Source: Acidobacteriota bacterium (GTDB lineage: Bacteria; Acidobacteriota; Blastocatellia; Pyrinomonadales; Pyrinomonadaceae). From it: 6,625 bases of DNA. The number at the start of each line of letters is the position of its first letter. Position 1 is the first letter of the stretch. The notes below the pieces were generated by a model. That model had not been told where the DNA came from. It was given only the letters and a program-made list of their open reading frames with translations, and ran no database searches. The stretch is from positions 1-6,625 of the forward strand of contig JADYZI010000088.1 in assembly GCA_020853255.1 (NCBI GenBank). The letters are read 5' to 3'. This document shows, one piece after another, positions 1 to 5,591 of the stretch. The position numbers and the translations under genes were made by a program.

Positions 1-473
1 ATTCCCGGCAAGAGAGCTGTCTTTGCGTATTCAAAGAATGGCTGCGCGACCGCACCGGTCAATAGAACGATCCCGATAAATACAAAACGTCCGCCAATTA
101 CGGCCAATCCGGTCGATATAATGCCGCCAAATCGAAAAGTTTGTCTAAAGGCGCCGGCAAGACCGCCATATGCGGCAAGCTCAAGCGTCATCGAGGGTAA
201 AATATGCGGTAACGGATGTCCGGAGATCAAGAAGCTAACTGCAGGAGCAAGGGCACCAACGATCAGACCTGACCGCCATCCGTAGCAAAGCCCAACCAAA
301 AGCACCGGCCAATGCATCGGCAACAGCTGGCGAACCGGCAACCCGGCCGCGTGAAATCCCGCAGGCAGAAGGAAGGCGGCCGCAAGGAGCAGGAGCGCCT
401 GAGCGGTGATCGCACGCGGTTTGAACGCAGGAAGCGTAATGGCTGTTTGTTCCGGGGTGATCGAGTGTTCCAT
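1..473 (-). CDS. ECF-type transporter S component-like membrane protein, C-terminus cut off by window edge
   Basis: Reading the minus strand from an ATG at 471-473 gives 157 codons with no stop before the window edge. The protein is strongly hydrophobic, with likely membrane helices near residues 22-40, 51-66, 68-85, 92-108 and 117-142. The stretch from LPMHWPVLLVG (51-61) through YGWRSGLIVGALAP (64-77), a Ser/Gly/His/Pro turn (84-89) and ELAAYGGLAG (99-108) closely resembles S components of energy-coupling-factor vitamin transporters (ECF_trnsprt family). In that family the S subunit binds a vitamin or precursor in the membrane and docks with a shared EcfA/EcfA'/EcfT module. The substrate cannot be read from sequence, and no ATPase or T subunit is visible. 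S components are usually about 170-200 residues, so perhaps 20-40 are missing. The start is supported by AAAGGGA about 6 bases upstream. It is transcribed divergently from the radical SAM gene. It could also be another small polytopic protein. Confidence 0.72.
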   Translation of the reverse strand, partial: MEHSITPEQTAITLPAFKPRAITAQALLLLAAAFLLPAGFHAAGLPVRQLLPMHWPVLLVGLCYGWRSGLIVGALAPAVSFLISGHPLPHILPSMTLELAAYGGLAGAFRQTFRFGGIISTGLAVIGGRFVFIGIVLLTGAVAQPFFEYAKTALLPG

Positions 474-499
474 AAAGAATCCCTTTGGTGAGAACATAC

Positions 500-519
500 C
501 ACGTTTCGCCGCACGTTTC
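500..519. repeat. Tandem direct repeat CACGTTTC x2, possible operator
   Basis: CACGTTTC occurs at 500-507 and again at 512-519, separated by GCCG, giving a 12-base period. The pair lies 27-46 bases upstream of the ECF-like start codon and within the divergent intergenic region, where a regulator of either gene could bind. The exact match is visible in the sequence; a regulatory role is inference only. An eight-base tandem repeat can also occur by chance. Confidence 0.3.
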
Positions 520-541
520 ACGCCGCCGCGATAGATCGACT

Positions 542-571
542 TTGTATTAGTTTTGTTACAGTTTCTAAAAC
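542..571 (+). promoter_or_regulatory. Weak sigma70-like promoter candidate for the radical SAM gene
   Basis: TTGTAT (542-547) and TAAAAC (566-571) are separated by 18 bases, an acceptable -35/-10 arrangement upstream of the radical SAM gene. Both boxes are imperfect. The local AT-rich stretch of about 541-575 is the only promoter-like sequence between the two divergent genes. No riboswitch, including a cobalamin box, is recognisable in 474-612. Confidence 0.25.
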
Positions 572-612
572 CTATTGCAGAAGGAAAGTGAGGAGAATAC
601 TCTTGAAGAACT

Positions 613-2097
613 ATGAAGGTACTTCTCGTCTATCCCATATTTCCCGACACATATTGGAGCTTTAGGCATGCCCTAAAGATCGAAGGAAAAAAAGCTCCCT
701 TTCCCCCGCTATGCCTCCTCACCGTCGCCGGCATGTTGCCCAAGACGTGGGAGCGGAAACTTGTGGACATGAACGTCGAAGAGTTGCGGCGTGAAGACAT
801 TGAATGGGCGGACATCGTATTCGTAAGCGCGATGATCGTGCAGAAGGAATCGCTCGAGGAAGTTGTCGACCTCGTGCGGTCAATGGGCAAGCGGGTTGTC
901 GCAGGCGGGCCGTTCGTGTCAACAAGCTCAGATAAACTTCCTGCGGCTGATCATATCTTCATCGGTGAGGCGGAAACCACGCTTCCGGAATTCATTCACG
1001 ATCTTGAACTTGGGATCGCTCGTAAATTTTATCAGGCAAATGAACGCCCCGCGCTTCAGAACACACCTGTTCCGGATTTTTCGCTCATAGATATGCGGCA
1101 TTACAGTGCTATGAGCATTCAATACTCGCGTGGCTGTCCATTCAGCTGCGAGTTCTGCGACATCATCGAGATCTATGGGCGCGTCCCAAGGACAAAGTCG
1201 AATGAACAACTGCTTGCAGAGCTTGATGCTCTTAAGGATGCGGGTTGGCGCGGAATGGTCTTCATCGTTGACGACAATTTTATTGGCAACAAGAAGAATG
1301 TGAGGCTTCTGCTGCCGGCGTTGCTCGAATGGTCGCGAAAGAATGGCGACCCGTTCAAGTTCATTACAGAAGCCAGCATAAATCTCGCTGAAGATGAGAC
1401 ACTGCTTCAGTTGATGCAGGATGTCGGATTCAAAAGGGTGTTCCTTGGAATCGAAACTCCCGTTGAGGAAAGTCTCAAACTCGCCAATAAGGGGCAGAAC
1501 ACCAAGCGGAACCTCCTCGACTCGATCAAGAAGATTCAGAGTTATGGGCTTGAAGTTATGGGCGGCTTTATCGTCGGATTTGATACTGACCCGGACGACA
1601 TTTTCGAGCGCCAAATGAATTTCATACGCGAGAGCGGTATTCCGCTGGCGATGGTCGGGCTCTTGTCGGCATTGCCCGATACACAGCTCTGGAGGCGGTT
1701 GAGTAAAGAGGGAAGGCTTTTGGATGAAACGAGCGGCAATAACACCGATTGCTCGCTGAACTTTATCCCAAAAATGGACAAGGAAAAACTGGTAGCGGGC
1801 TACAAGACACTGCTGCGAAATATCTACAGCCCGAAGGAGTACTACACGAGAGTGCTCACTTGTCTATCTCGATCGCGGCACGGCGAAAGTGGGATGCTTC
1901 GGCGCAATGTAAAGGACGATCTGCGGTCGTTCTTCAAACTGATCTTTACGCTCGGCATCCAAGATCCAGCTCGGCTGCAATTTTGGAAATATTTTTACAG
2001 ACTCGTGCGTTTTCACCCAAGAAACTTTGCGCATGGGCTGACACTGGCCGCGATGGGATACCATTTCCGGTTGATCACTGAGAAATATACGACATGA
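613..2097 (+). CDS. B12-binding-type radical SAM protein (DUF4070-like), substrate unknown
   Basis: This 494-residue protein has the order typical of B12-dependent radical SAM enzymes. An N-terminal Rossmann-like B12-binding domain covers about residues 1-140 ([37 protein letters not shown]). It lacks the classical DxHxxG motif, as is common in this class, so cobalamin would bind without a lower histidine ligand. The radical SAM core (about 165-370) has [11 protein letters not shown] with cysteines 175, 179 and 182 of the CxxxCxxC motif for the 4Fe-4S cluster. A C-terminal helical region resembling DUF4070 follows (about 380-494). Such enzymes use SAM for radical methylation or rearrangement, but this subgroup has no assigned substrate that I can name. 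It lacks the N-terminal pattern I associate with the hopanoid methylase HpnR. An in-frame TGA at 604-606 makes ATG 613 the first possible start. The SD-like GAGGAG (590-595) lies 17 bases away, too far to fit well. The gene is divergent from the ECF-like gene and convergent with hutU. Confidence 0.9.
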   Translation: MKVLLVYPIFPDTYWSFRHALKIEGKKAPFPPLCLLTVAGMLPKTWERKLVDMNVEELRREDIEWADIVFVSAMIVQKESLEEVVDLVRSMGKRVVAGGPFVSTSSDKLPAADHIFIGEAETTLPEFIHDLELGIARKFYQANERPALQNTPVPDFSLIDMRHYSAMSIQYSRGCPFSCEFCDIIEIYGRVPRTKSNEQLLAELDALKDAGWRGMVFIVDDNFIGNKKNVRLLLPALLEWSRKNGDPFKFITEASINLAEDETLLQLMQDVGFKRVFLGIETPVEESLKLANKGQNTKRNLLDSIKKIQSYGLEVMGGFIVGFDTDPDDIFERQMNFIRESGIPLAMVGLLSALPDTQLWRRLSKEGRLLDETSGNNTDCSLNFIPKMDKEKLVAGYKTLLRNIYSPKEYYTRVLTCLSRSRHGESGMLRRNVKDDLRSFFKLIFTLGIQDPARLQFWKYFYRLVRFHPRNFAHGLTLAAMGYHFRLITEKYTT

Positions 2098-2099
2098 TC

Positions 2100-3749
2100 C
2101 TAACTCATCATCGGAACCTTTATTGAGTTCTTCTTCGCAAACTCGATCGCCTCTTCGTAGCCGGCATCCGCGTGACGGATCACTCCCATTCCCGGATCGG
2201 TCGTAAGTACTCGACCGATGCGTGCGGCGGCCTCCGGCGTTCCGTCGGCAACGATGACTTGTCCTGCGTGTAGCGAATAGCCGATACCGACACCGCCTCC
2301 GTGGTGCAGTGAGACCCAGGTCGCACCGCCCGCGACGTTGATCATCGCGTTGAGATACACCCAATCCGCGATCGCATCTGAACCATCTTTCATCGACTCG
2401 GTTTCTCGATTTGGGGAAGCGACAGATCCACAATCAAGATGGTCACGCCCAATGACGATCGGCGCTTTTAATTCGCCCGAAGCGACCATCTCGTTAAGCT
2501 TCAGTCCGGCCTTCGCTCGTTCGCCGTAGCCGAGCCAGCAGATACGTGCGGGCAGCCCCTGAAATTCGACATTTGCTTGTGCCATCGTCAACCAACGAGT
2601 GAGGTGGTCGTTGTCGGGAAAAAGGTTCATTATCGCTCCATCAGTCTTGTATATGTCTTCTTTCTCGCCCGAAAGAGCGACCCAACGAAATGGCCCCTTA
2701 CCTTCACAAAAGAGCGGACGAATGTACGCAGGAACAAAACCCGGATAGTTGAACGCGTTAGCAACTCCATTATCGAGTGCTCGTTGGCGAAGATTGTTGC
2801 CGTAATCAAAGACGACGGAACCACGCCGCTGGAATTCGAGCATTGCTTCGACGTGTTTTGCCATCGAATCCATTGCTGCCTGTTCGTAGGCCTTTTGATC
2901 TCTGTCTCGAAAGTCCGCTGCTTCTTTGACCGAATAACCTTGGGGGATATAGCCCATAAGGACGTCATGGGCGCTGGTCTGATCGGTTACCACATCAGGG
3001 AGAATATTTCGTTCGAGGAGCTGCCAATGGACCTCCGCCGCATTGCCTGGCAGAGCAACGGAGAGCGGCCTTTTGGTCTCAATCGCCTCTTTCGCGATCG
3101 CGATCGCATCGTCGATATCCTTTGCCGCGACGTCAACCTGCTTGAGCTGGAGCCGCCTCTCGATACGCCACGGATCGACTTCAACCAAGATCGCTACACC
3201 GTTGTTGAAGGTGACCGCTTGCGCCTGAGCACCGCCCATTTCGCCAAGGCCGGCGGTGAGCACAAGTTTGCCGGAAAGGTCGCCCCAACCATGCTGTCTC
3301 GCAAGCGAAGCGAATGTCTCGTAGGTGCCTTGAAGAATGCCCTGAGTTCCAATGTATATCCAGGAGCCCGCGGTCATCTGGCCGTACATCATCAGGCCTT
3401 CGCGTTCGTATTTATTGAACTGCTCCTGGGTTGCCCAGTGAGGAACGATATTTGTGTTCGCAATTAGGACGCGCGGAGCGTTCTCGTGGCTTTTAAACAC
3501 GCCGACAGGCTTGCCTGACTGCACGAGCAATGTTTCGTCCGGTTCGAGTTCCTTCAAACTCCGAAGGATCGCGTCAAAGCTCTCCCAATTCCTAGCCGCC
3601 TTTCCACGGCCGCCATAGACGATGAGGTTATCCGGGTCAAAAGCAACTTCCGGATCCAGATTATTCTGGATCATCCGGTAGGCGGCTTCGATCAGCCAGC
3701 TTTTGCAAGTAAGTTCGCTACCCGTTGGAGAAGTAATCATTCGTTTCAT
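2100..3749 (-). CDS. hutU: Urocanate hydratase (urocanase)
   Basis: The 549-residue product is a full-length urocanase, near the usual 550-560. It converts trans-urocanate to 4-imidazolone-5-propionate with tightly bound NAD+ as electrophile, the second step of cytoplasmic histidine degradation. Visible family signatures include [12 protein letters not shown] (44-55), [15 protein letters not shown] (74-88), the glycine-rich NAD segment [14 protein letters not shown] (165-178), FDYGNN (314-319), and the highly conserved [17 protein letters not shown] (434-450) and [13 protein letters not shown] (476-488). Cys404 in ARICWLGYG matches the position I recall as the active-site cysteine (Cys410 in Pseudomonas putida). 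The family normally has Ser, Ala or similar after HLD, and here it is Cys440. ATG 3747-3749 is chosen because it gives the right N-terminus; a second ATG at codon 4 is possible, and neither has a clear ribosome site. The stop lies 2 bases from the stop of the convergent radical SAM gene. hutI follows on the other strand beyond two unrelated genes. Confidence 0.97.
   Translation of the reverse strand: MKRMITSPTGSELTCKSWLIEAAYRMIQNNLDPEVAFDPDNLIVYGGRGKAARNWESFDAILRSLKELEPDETLLVQSGKPVGVFKSHENAPRVLIANTNIVPHWATQEQFNKYEREGLMMYGQMTAGSWIYIGTQGILQGTYETFASLARQHGWGDLSGKLVLTAGLGEMGGAQAQAVTFNNGVAILVEVDPWRIERRLQLKQVDVAAKDIDDAIAIAKEAIETKRPLSVALPGNAAEVHWQLLERNILPDVVTDQTSAHDVLMGYIPQGYSVKEAADFRDRDQKAYEQAAMDSMAKHVEAMLEFQRRGSVVFDYGNNLRQRALDNGVANAFNYPGFVPAYIRPLFCEGKGPFRWVALSGEKEDIYKTDGAIMNLFPDNDHLTRWLTMAQANVEFQGLPARICWLGYGERAKAGLKLNEMVASGELKAPIVIGRDHLDCGSVASPNRETESMKDGSDAIADWVYLNAMINVAGGATWVSLHHGGGVGIGYSLHAGQVIVADGTPEAAARIGRVLTTDPGMGVIRHADAGYEEAIEFAKKNSIKVPMMS
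3653..3672. repeat. Perfect 8-bp inverted repeat with 4-base loop inside the hutU 5' coding region
   Basis: GATCCAGA (3653-3660) and its exact reverse complement TCTGGATC (3665-3672) flank the loop TTAT. In hutU mRNA this falls at codons 26-33 (the M-I-Q-N-N-L-D-P segment), so a small stable hairpin could form about 80-100 bases into the message. It may simply result from coding constraints. No regulatory function is shown. Confidence 0.4.
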
Positions 3750-3775
3750 TCAGAAATATTCCGGGAATAAAATCA

Positions 3776-3805
3776 TTGCGCCGAAATTCTTTGAAATGCT
3801 ATAAT
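3776..3805 (+). promoter_or_regulatory. Sigma70-type promoter for the beta-propeller gene
   Basis: TTGCGC (3776-3781) and an exact consensus TATAAT (3800-3805) are separated by 18 bases. Transcription would start at about 3811-3813, leaving a leader of roughly 37 bases to the ATG at 3849. This argues against the in-frame upstream TTG at 3810, which would sit at or before the transcription start. The minus strand reads TATTAT at 3801-3806, a -10-like box that could serve hutU in the opposite direction, although its -35 is poor. Confidence 0.6.
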
Positions 3806-3848
3806 ACCCTTGTCCTTCCGACTAGCCCACAGATCTCTTCTACGCTTC

Positions 3849-4880
3849 ATGAAAACAAAAACCTTACGAACAATTCTTCGGACAATTGGAAATATAGCGG
3901 CTCTATTGCTACTTACAGCCTCGGTGTGGCCGCAACTATTTAGCTATTCCGAGCTAAACCAGCGTGTTAATGATATCGCGTATTCTCCGATAACGGGAAT
4001 GCTCTACGCCTCAGTTCCCAGCACTGGAGGGCAGTATGGTAATCATCTTATCGTGATCGACCCAAAGGCAGGTGCGGTCGTTAACAGCGTGTTTGCCGGT
4101 AGTGAGCCGAATAAACTCGCAATGACTAACGACGGAAGATACCTTTACGTTGGCGTGGACGGAGCCGCATCGGTGAAGCGCTTTGTTTTGGCGACTCTTA
4201 CTTCGGACATTTCAATTAGTCTTGGAAGTGACAATAACGGCCCCTATACTGCGGAGGACATCGCACCAATTCCCGGTCGGCCAAATATCGTCGCGATCTC
4301 TCGGCGCAATTCGTGCTGCAGCCCGCGTCATGAAGCAGTCGTCTTGTTCGATAACGGTATTCAGCTTCCGAATGTTACGCCTCGAACATCCGAAACTAAT
4401 GAAATAGAGGCCGGTGACGACGGGGTGTCACTTTACGGCTACAATAACGAGACGTCGGGTTTCCAATTTCGGCAACTGTACATTGATTCGAATGGGGTCT
4501 ATATCTCGTCAAGTGAACCGAATACTTTTGGAGCGTACAGTCTAAAGATCAGATACTCCGCGGGACGTGTGTATGCAAGCAACGGAAAGATCGTAGAGGC
4601 AGCCAACGGGAATCCGGTCGGAATCTTTACGCTTGGCGGCTTCGCGGACGGAATCGCGGTTGACAAGCGAAATTCAAGGGTGTTGTTTGCGATGGGCTCT
4701 AGTCTTAAAGCGTTCAGGACGACGACCTTTCAACCGATCGGAACCGTGAATCTGCCGACCTCGGTCGATACGCCTGCACAACTGACGCGCTGGGGACGCC
4801 GCGGCGTTGCTTATAGGACGTCCGGAGGGAAGCTAGCATTGGCCGAATCGCTCCTGGTCACGCAAAAGAGCCAACAGTAG
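3849..4880 (+). CDS. Secreted YVTN/YncE-like beta-propeller protein
   Basis: The product is 343 residues from ATG 3849. Residues 1-29 form a signal peptide: basic N-terminus (MKTKTLRTILR), hydrophobic core (IAALLLLTASVW) and a likely cleavage shortly after, so the mature protein is exported. The rest is rich in repeated beta-strand units of YncE/YVTN style: DIAYSPITGMLYASVPS with VIDPKAGAVV (42-77), LAMTNDGRYLYVGVDGAASVKRF (90-112), EDIAPIPGRPNIVAISRR (136-153) and IAVDKRNSRVLFAMGSSLKAF (279-299). These predict a single propeller; no catalytic motif is visible. Similar propellers are common in Acidobacteriota exported proteins, often followed by Ig-like or anchoring domains. Here the protein stops soon after the last blade at SLLVTQKSQQ. 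Two adjacent cysteines (146-147, SCCSPRH) are unusual. ATG 3849 is preferred over the in-frame TTG at 3810 because of the promoter position and the signal peptide, although no Shine-Dalgarno sequence precedes it. The specific role is unknown; it may be co-transcribed with the next gene, 43 bases downstream. Confidence 0.82.
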   Translation: MKTKTLRTILRTIGNIAALLLLTASVWPQLFSYSELNQRVNDIAYSPITGMLYASVPSTGGQYGNHLIVIDPKAGAVVNSVFAGSEPNKLAMTNDGRYLYVGVDGAASVKRFVLATLTSDISISLGSDNNGPYTAEDIAPIPGRPNIVAISRRNSCCSPRHEAVVLFDNGIQLPNVTPRTSETNEIEAGDDGVSLYGYNNETSGFQFRQLYIDSNGVYISSSEPNTFGAYSLKIRYSAGRVYASNGKIVEAANGNPVGIFTLGGFADGIAVDKRNSRVLFAMGSSLKAFRTTTFQPIGTVNLPTSVDTPAQLTRWGRRGVAYRTSGGKLALAESLLVTQKSQQ

Positions 4881-4923
4881 ATCTATTCACATCCAAATAC
4901 GATATTCAGTGTAGAATGGTCGG

Positions 4924-5415
4924 ATGAAGACACATGCTGCATCAATTGTCGCGTTGCTAAGTTTTTGTTTTTGCTTATTCATCACGCCGGCCCACGGCCA
5001 GACGTCGCCCGTTAACGCGCCGCCAACCTTTGACGCTAATCTCGCGAAAAAACTTGGGGCGGACGAATATGGGATGAAGAACTACGTGCTTTGTATCCTT
5101 AAGACTGGGCCGAATGACGCAAAGATCAAGGGAAAGGAGCGTGATGCGGCGTTTGCCGGGCACATGGCAAACATCTCAAGACTCGCAGATGAAGGGAAGC
5201 TTACCGTGGCCGGACCATTCGGCGCGAATACGTTATCGTTTCGCGGACTCTTCATCTTTGACGCTTCGAAGGTCGAGGATGCAAAGAAACTCGTAGAGAC
5301 CGACCCGGCAGTGAAGGCCGGGATATTTATTTACGAGCTAGTGCCATGGTACGGTTCGGCGTCGCTGATGGCTACGCCGGAGATCTATAAGAAGATCCAG
5401 AAGACGGCATTTTAG
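4924..5415 (+). CDS. Secreted YciI-like protein
   Basis: The 163-residue product has a clear signal peptide (MKTHAAS, then hydrophobic residues 8-21) with a probable cleavage at AHG|Q after residue 25. It should therefore act in the periplasm or outside the cell. Residues about 50-140 match a YciI-type ferredoxin-like dimeric alpha/beta barrel: YGMKNYVLCILKTGPND (49-65), GHMANISRLADEGKLTVAGPFG (79-100), RGLFIFD (107-113), and ETDPAVKAGIFIYELVPW (125-142). The His of HMANI (80) and the Asp of TDP (127) correspond to the conserved His and Asp thought to be functional in YciI proteins. Cytoplasmic YciI proteins are about 95-100 residues; this one adds the signal peptide, a short linker and a C-terminal tail (WYGSASL to the end). 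Its reaction is unknown. An in-frame TAG at 4912-4914 makes ATG 4924 the first likely start, and no Shine-Dalgarno sequence is visible. It follows the propeller gene by 43 bases and is followed by a strong hairpin. Confidence 0.85.
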   Translation: MKTHAASIVALLSFCFCLFITPAHGQTSPVNAPPTFDANLAKKLGADEYGMKNYVLCILKTGPNDAKIKGKERDAAFAGHMANISRLADEGKLTVAGPFGANTLSFRGLFIFDASKVEDAKKLVETDPAVKAGIFIYELVPWYGSASLMATPEIYKKIQKTAF

Positions 5416-5443
5416 ATCGCATTTTTTCAAAAGCACACGAAGC

Positions 5444-5485
5444 GGGCGGAGCGTTGTTCACGACTGCGTGCACCAGCGTCCGCCT
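5444..5485 (+). terminator. Strong hairpin after the YciI-like gene, probable terminator
   Basis: The sequence folds into a long stem: GGCGGA (5445-5450) with TCCGCC (5479-5484), then CGTTG (5452-5456) with CAGCG (5474-5478) after a one-base bulge, then CACG (5459-5462) with CGTG (5467-5470) around an ACTG loop. It begins 29 bases past the stop of the YciI-like gene. The following bases are pyrimidine-rich (TCATTTCTCTT) but not a clean T run. It could therefore be an imperfect intrinsic terminator, a 3'-end stabiliser or a binding site. Confidence 0.45.
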
Positions 5486-5541
5486 CATTTCTCTTGCGCA
5501 AACGAAATAAACTTGGCTCTCAGATGCTATCGGGCCTGGTG

Positions 5542-5550
5542 TGTTAAAAT
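5542..5550 (+). promoter_or_regulatory. hutI: Extended -10 promoter candidate for hutI
   Basis: TGT followed by TAAAAT (5542-5550) is a good extended -10 element (TGnTANAAT type) with no convincing -35 box at the usual distance. Transcription would start at about 5557, giving a leader of about 35 bases before the hutI ATG. GGGAG at 5564-5568 is too far from the start to be its ribosome site. Together with the hairpin just upstream, it suggests hutI is transcribed separately from the two secreted-protein genes. No other gene-like content is seen in 5416-5591. Confidence 0.4.
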
Positions 5551-5591
5551 CAGAGCTTGTCCCGGGAGATCCAACGCTGACTTTTTTATAG

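Noticed and set aside
263..514. Minus-strand frame of 83 codons at the left end
   Set aside because: It is arginine- and serine-rich with no recognisable feature and overlaps the ECF-like gene in another frame; the ECF-like frame gives a coherent membrane protein and a better ribosome site.
474..612. Possible cobalamin or TPP riboswitch between the ECF-like and radical SAM genes
   Set aside because: No conserved box of either class is visible and the 139-base region is too short to hold a full cobalamin riboswitch plus a promoter comfortably.
928..1614. Minus-strand frame of 228 codons
   Set aside because: It is antisense to the radical SAM core, including the cysteine motif, and its translation shows no family features.
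2577..3467. Long plus-strand frame of 296 codons
   Set aside because: It lies wholly antisense to hutU, whose protein is strongly conserved along its full length; the translated product has no recognisable domain and looks like a shadow frame.
3810..3848. TTG at 3810 as the start of the propeller protein
   Set aside because: It sits at or before the predicted transcription start of the TATAAT promoter and would add 13 residues ahead of a normal signal peptide that begins at ATG 3849.
4886..4917. TTCACA and TAGAAT as a promoter for the YciI-like gene
   Set aside because: The spacing between the boxes is 20 bases, too long for a normal promoter, and the predicted start would fall at the ATG itself.
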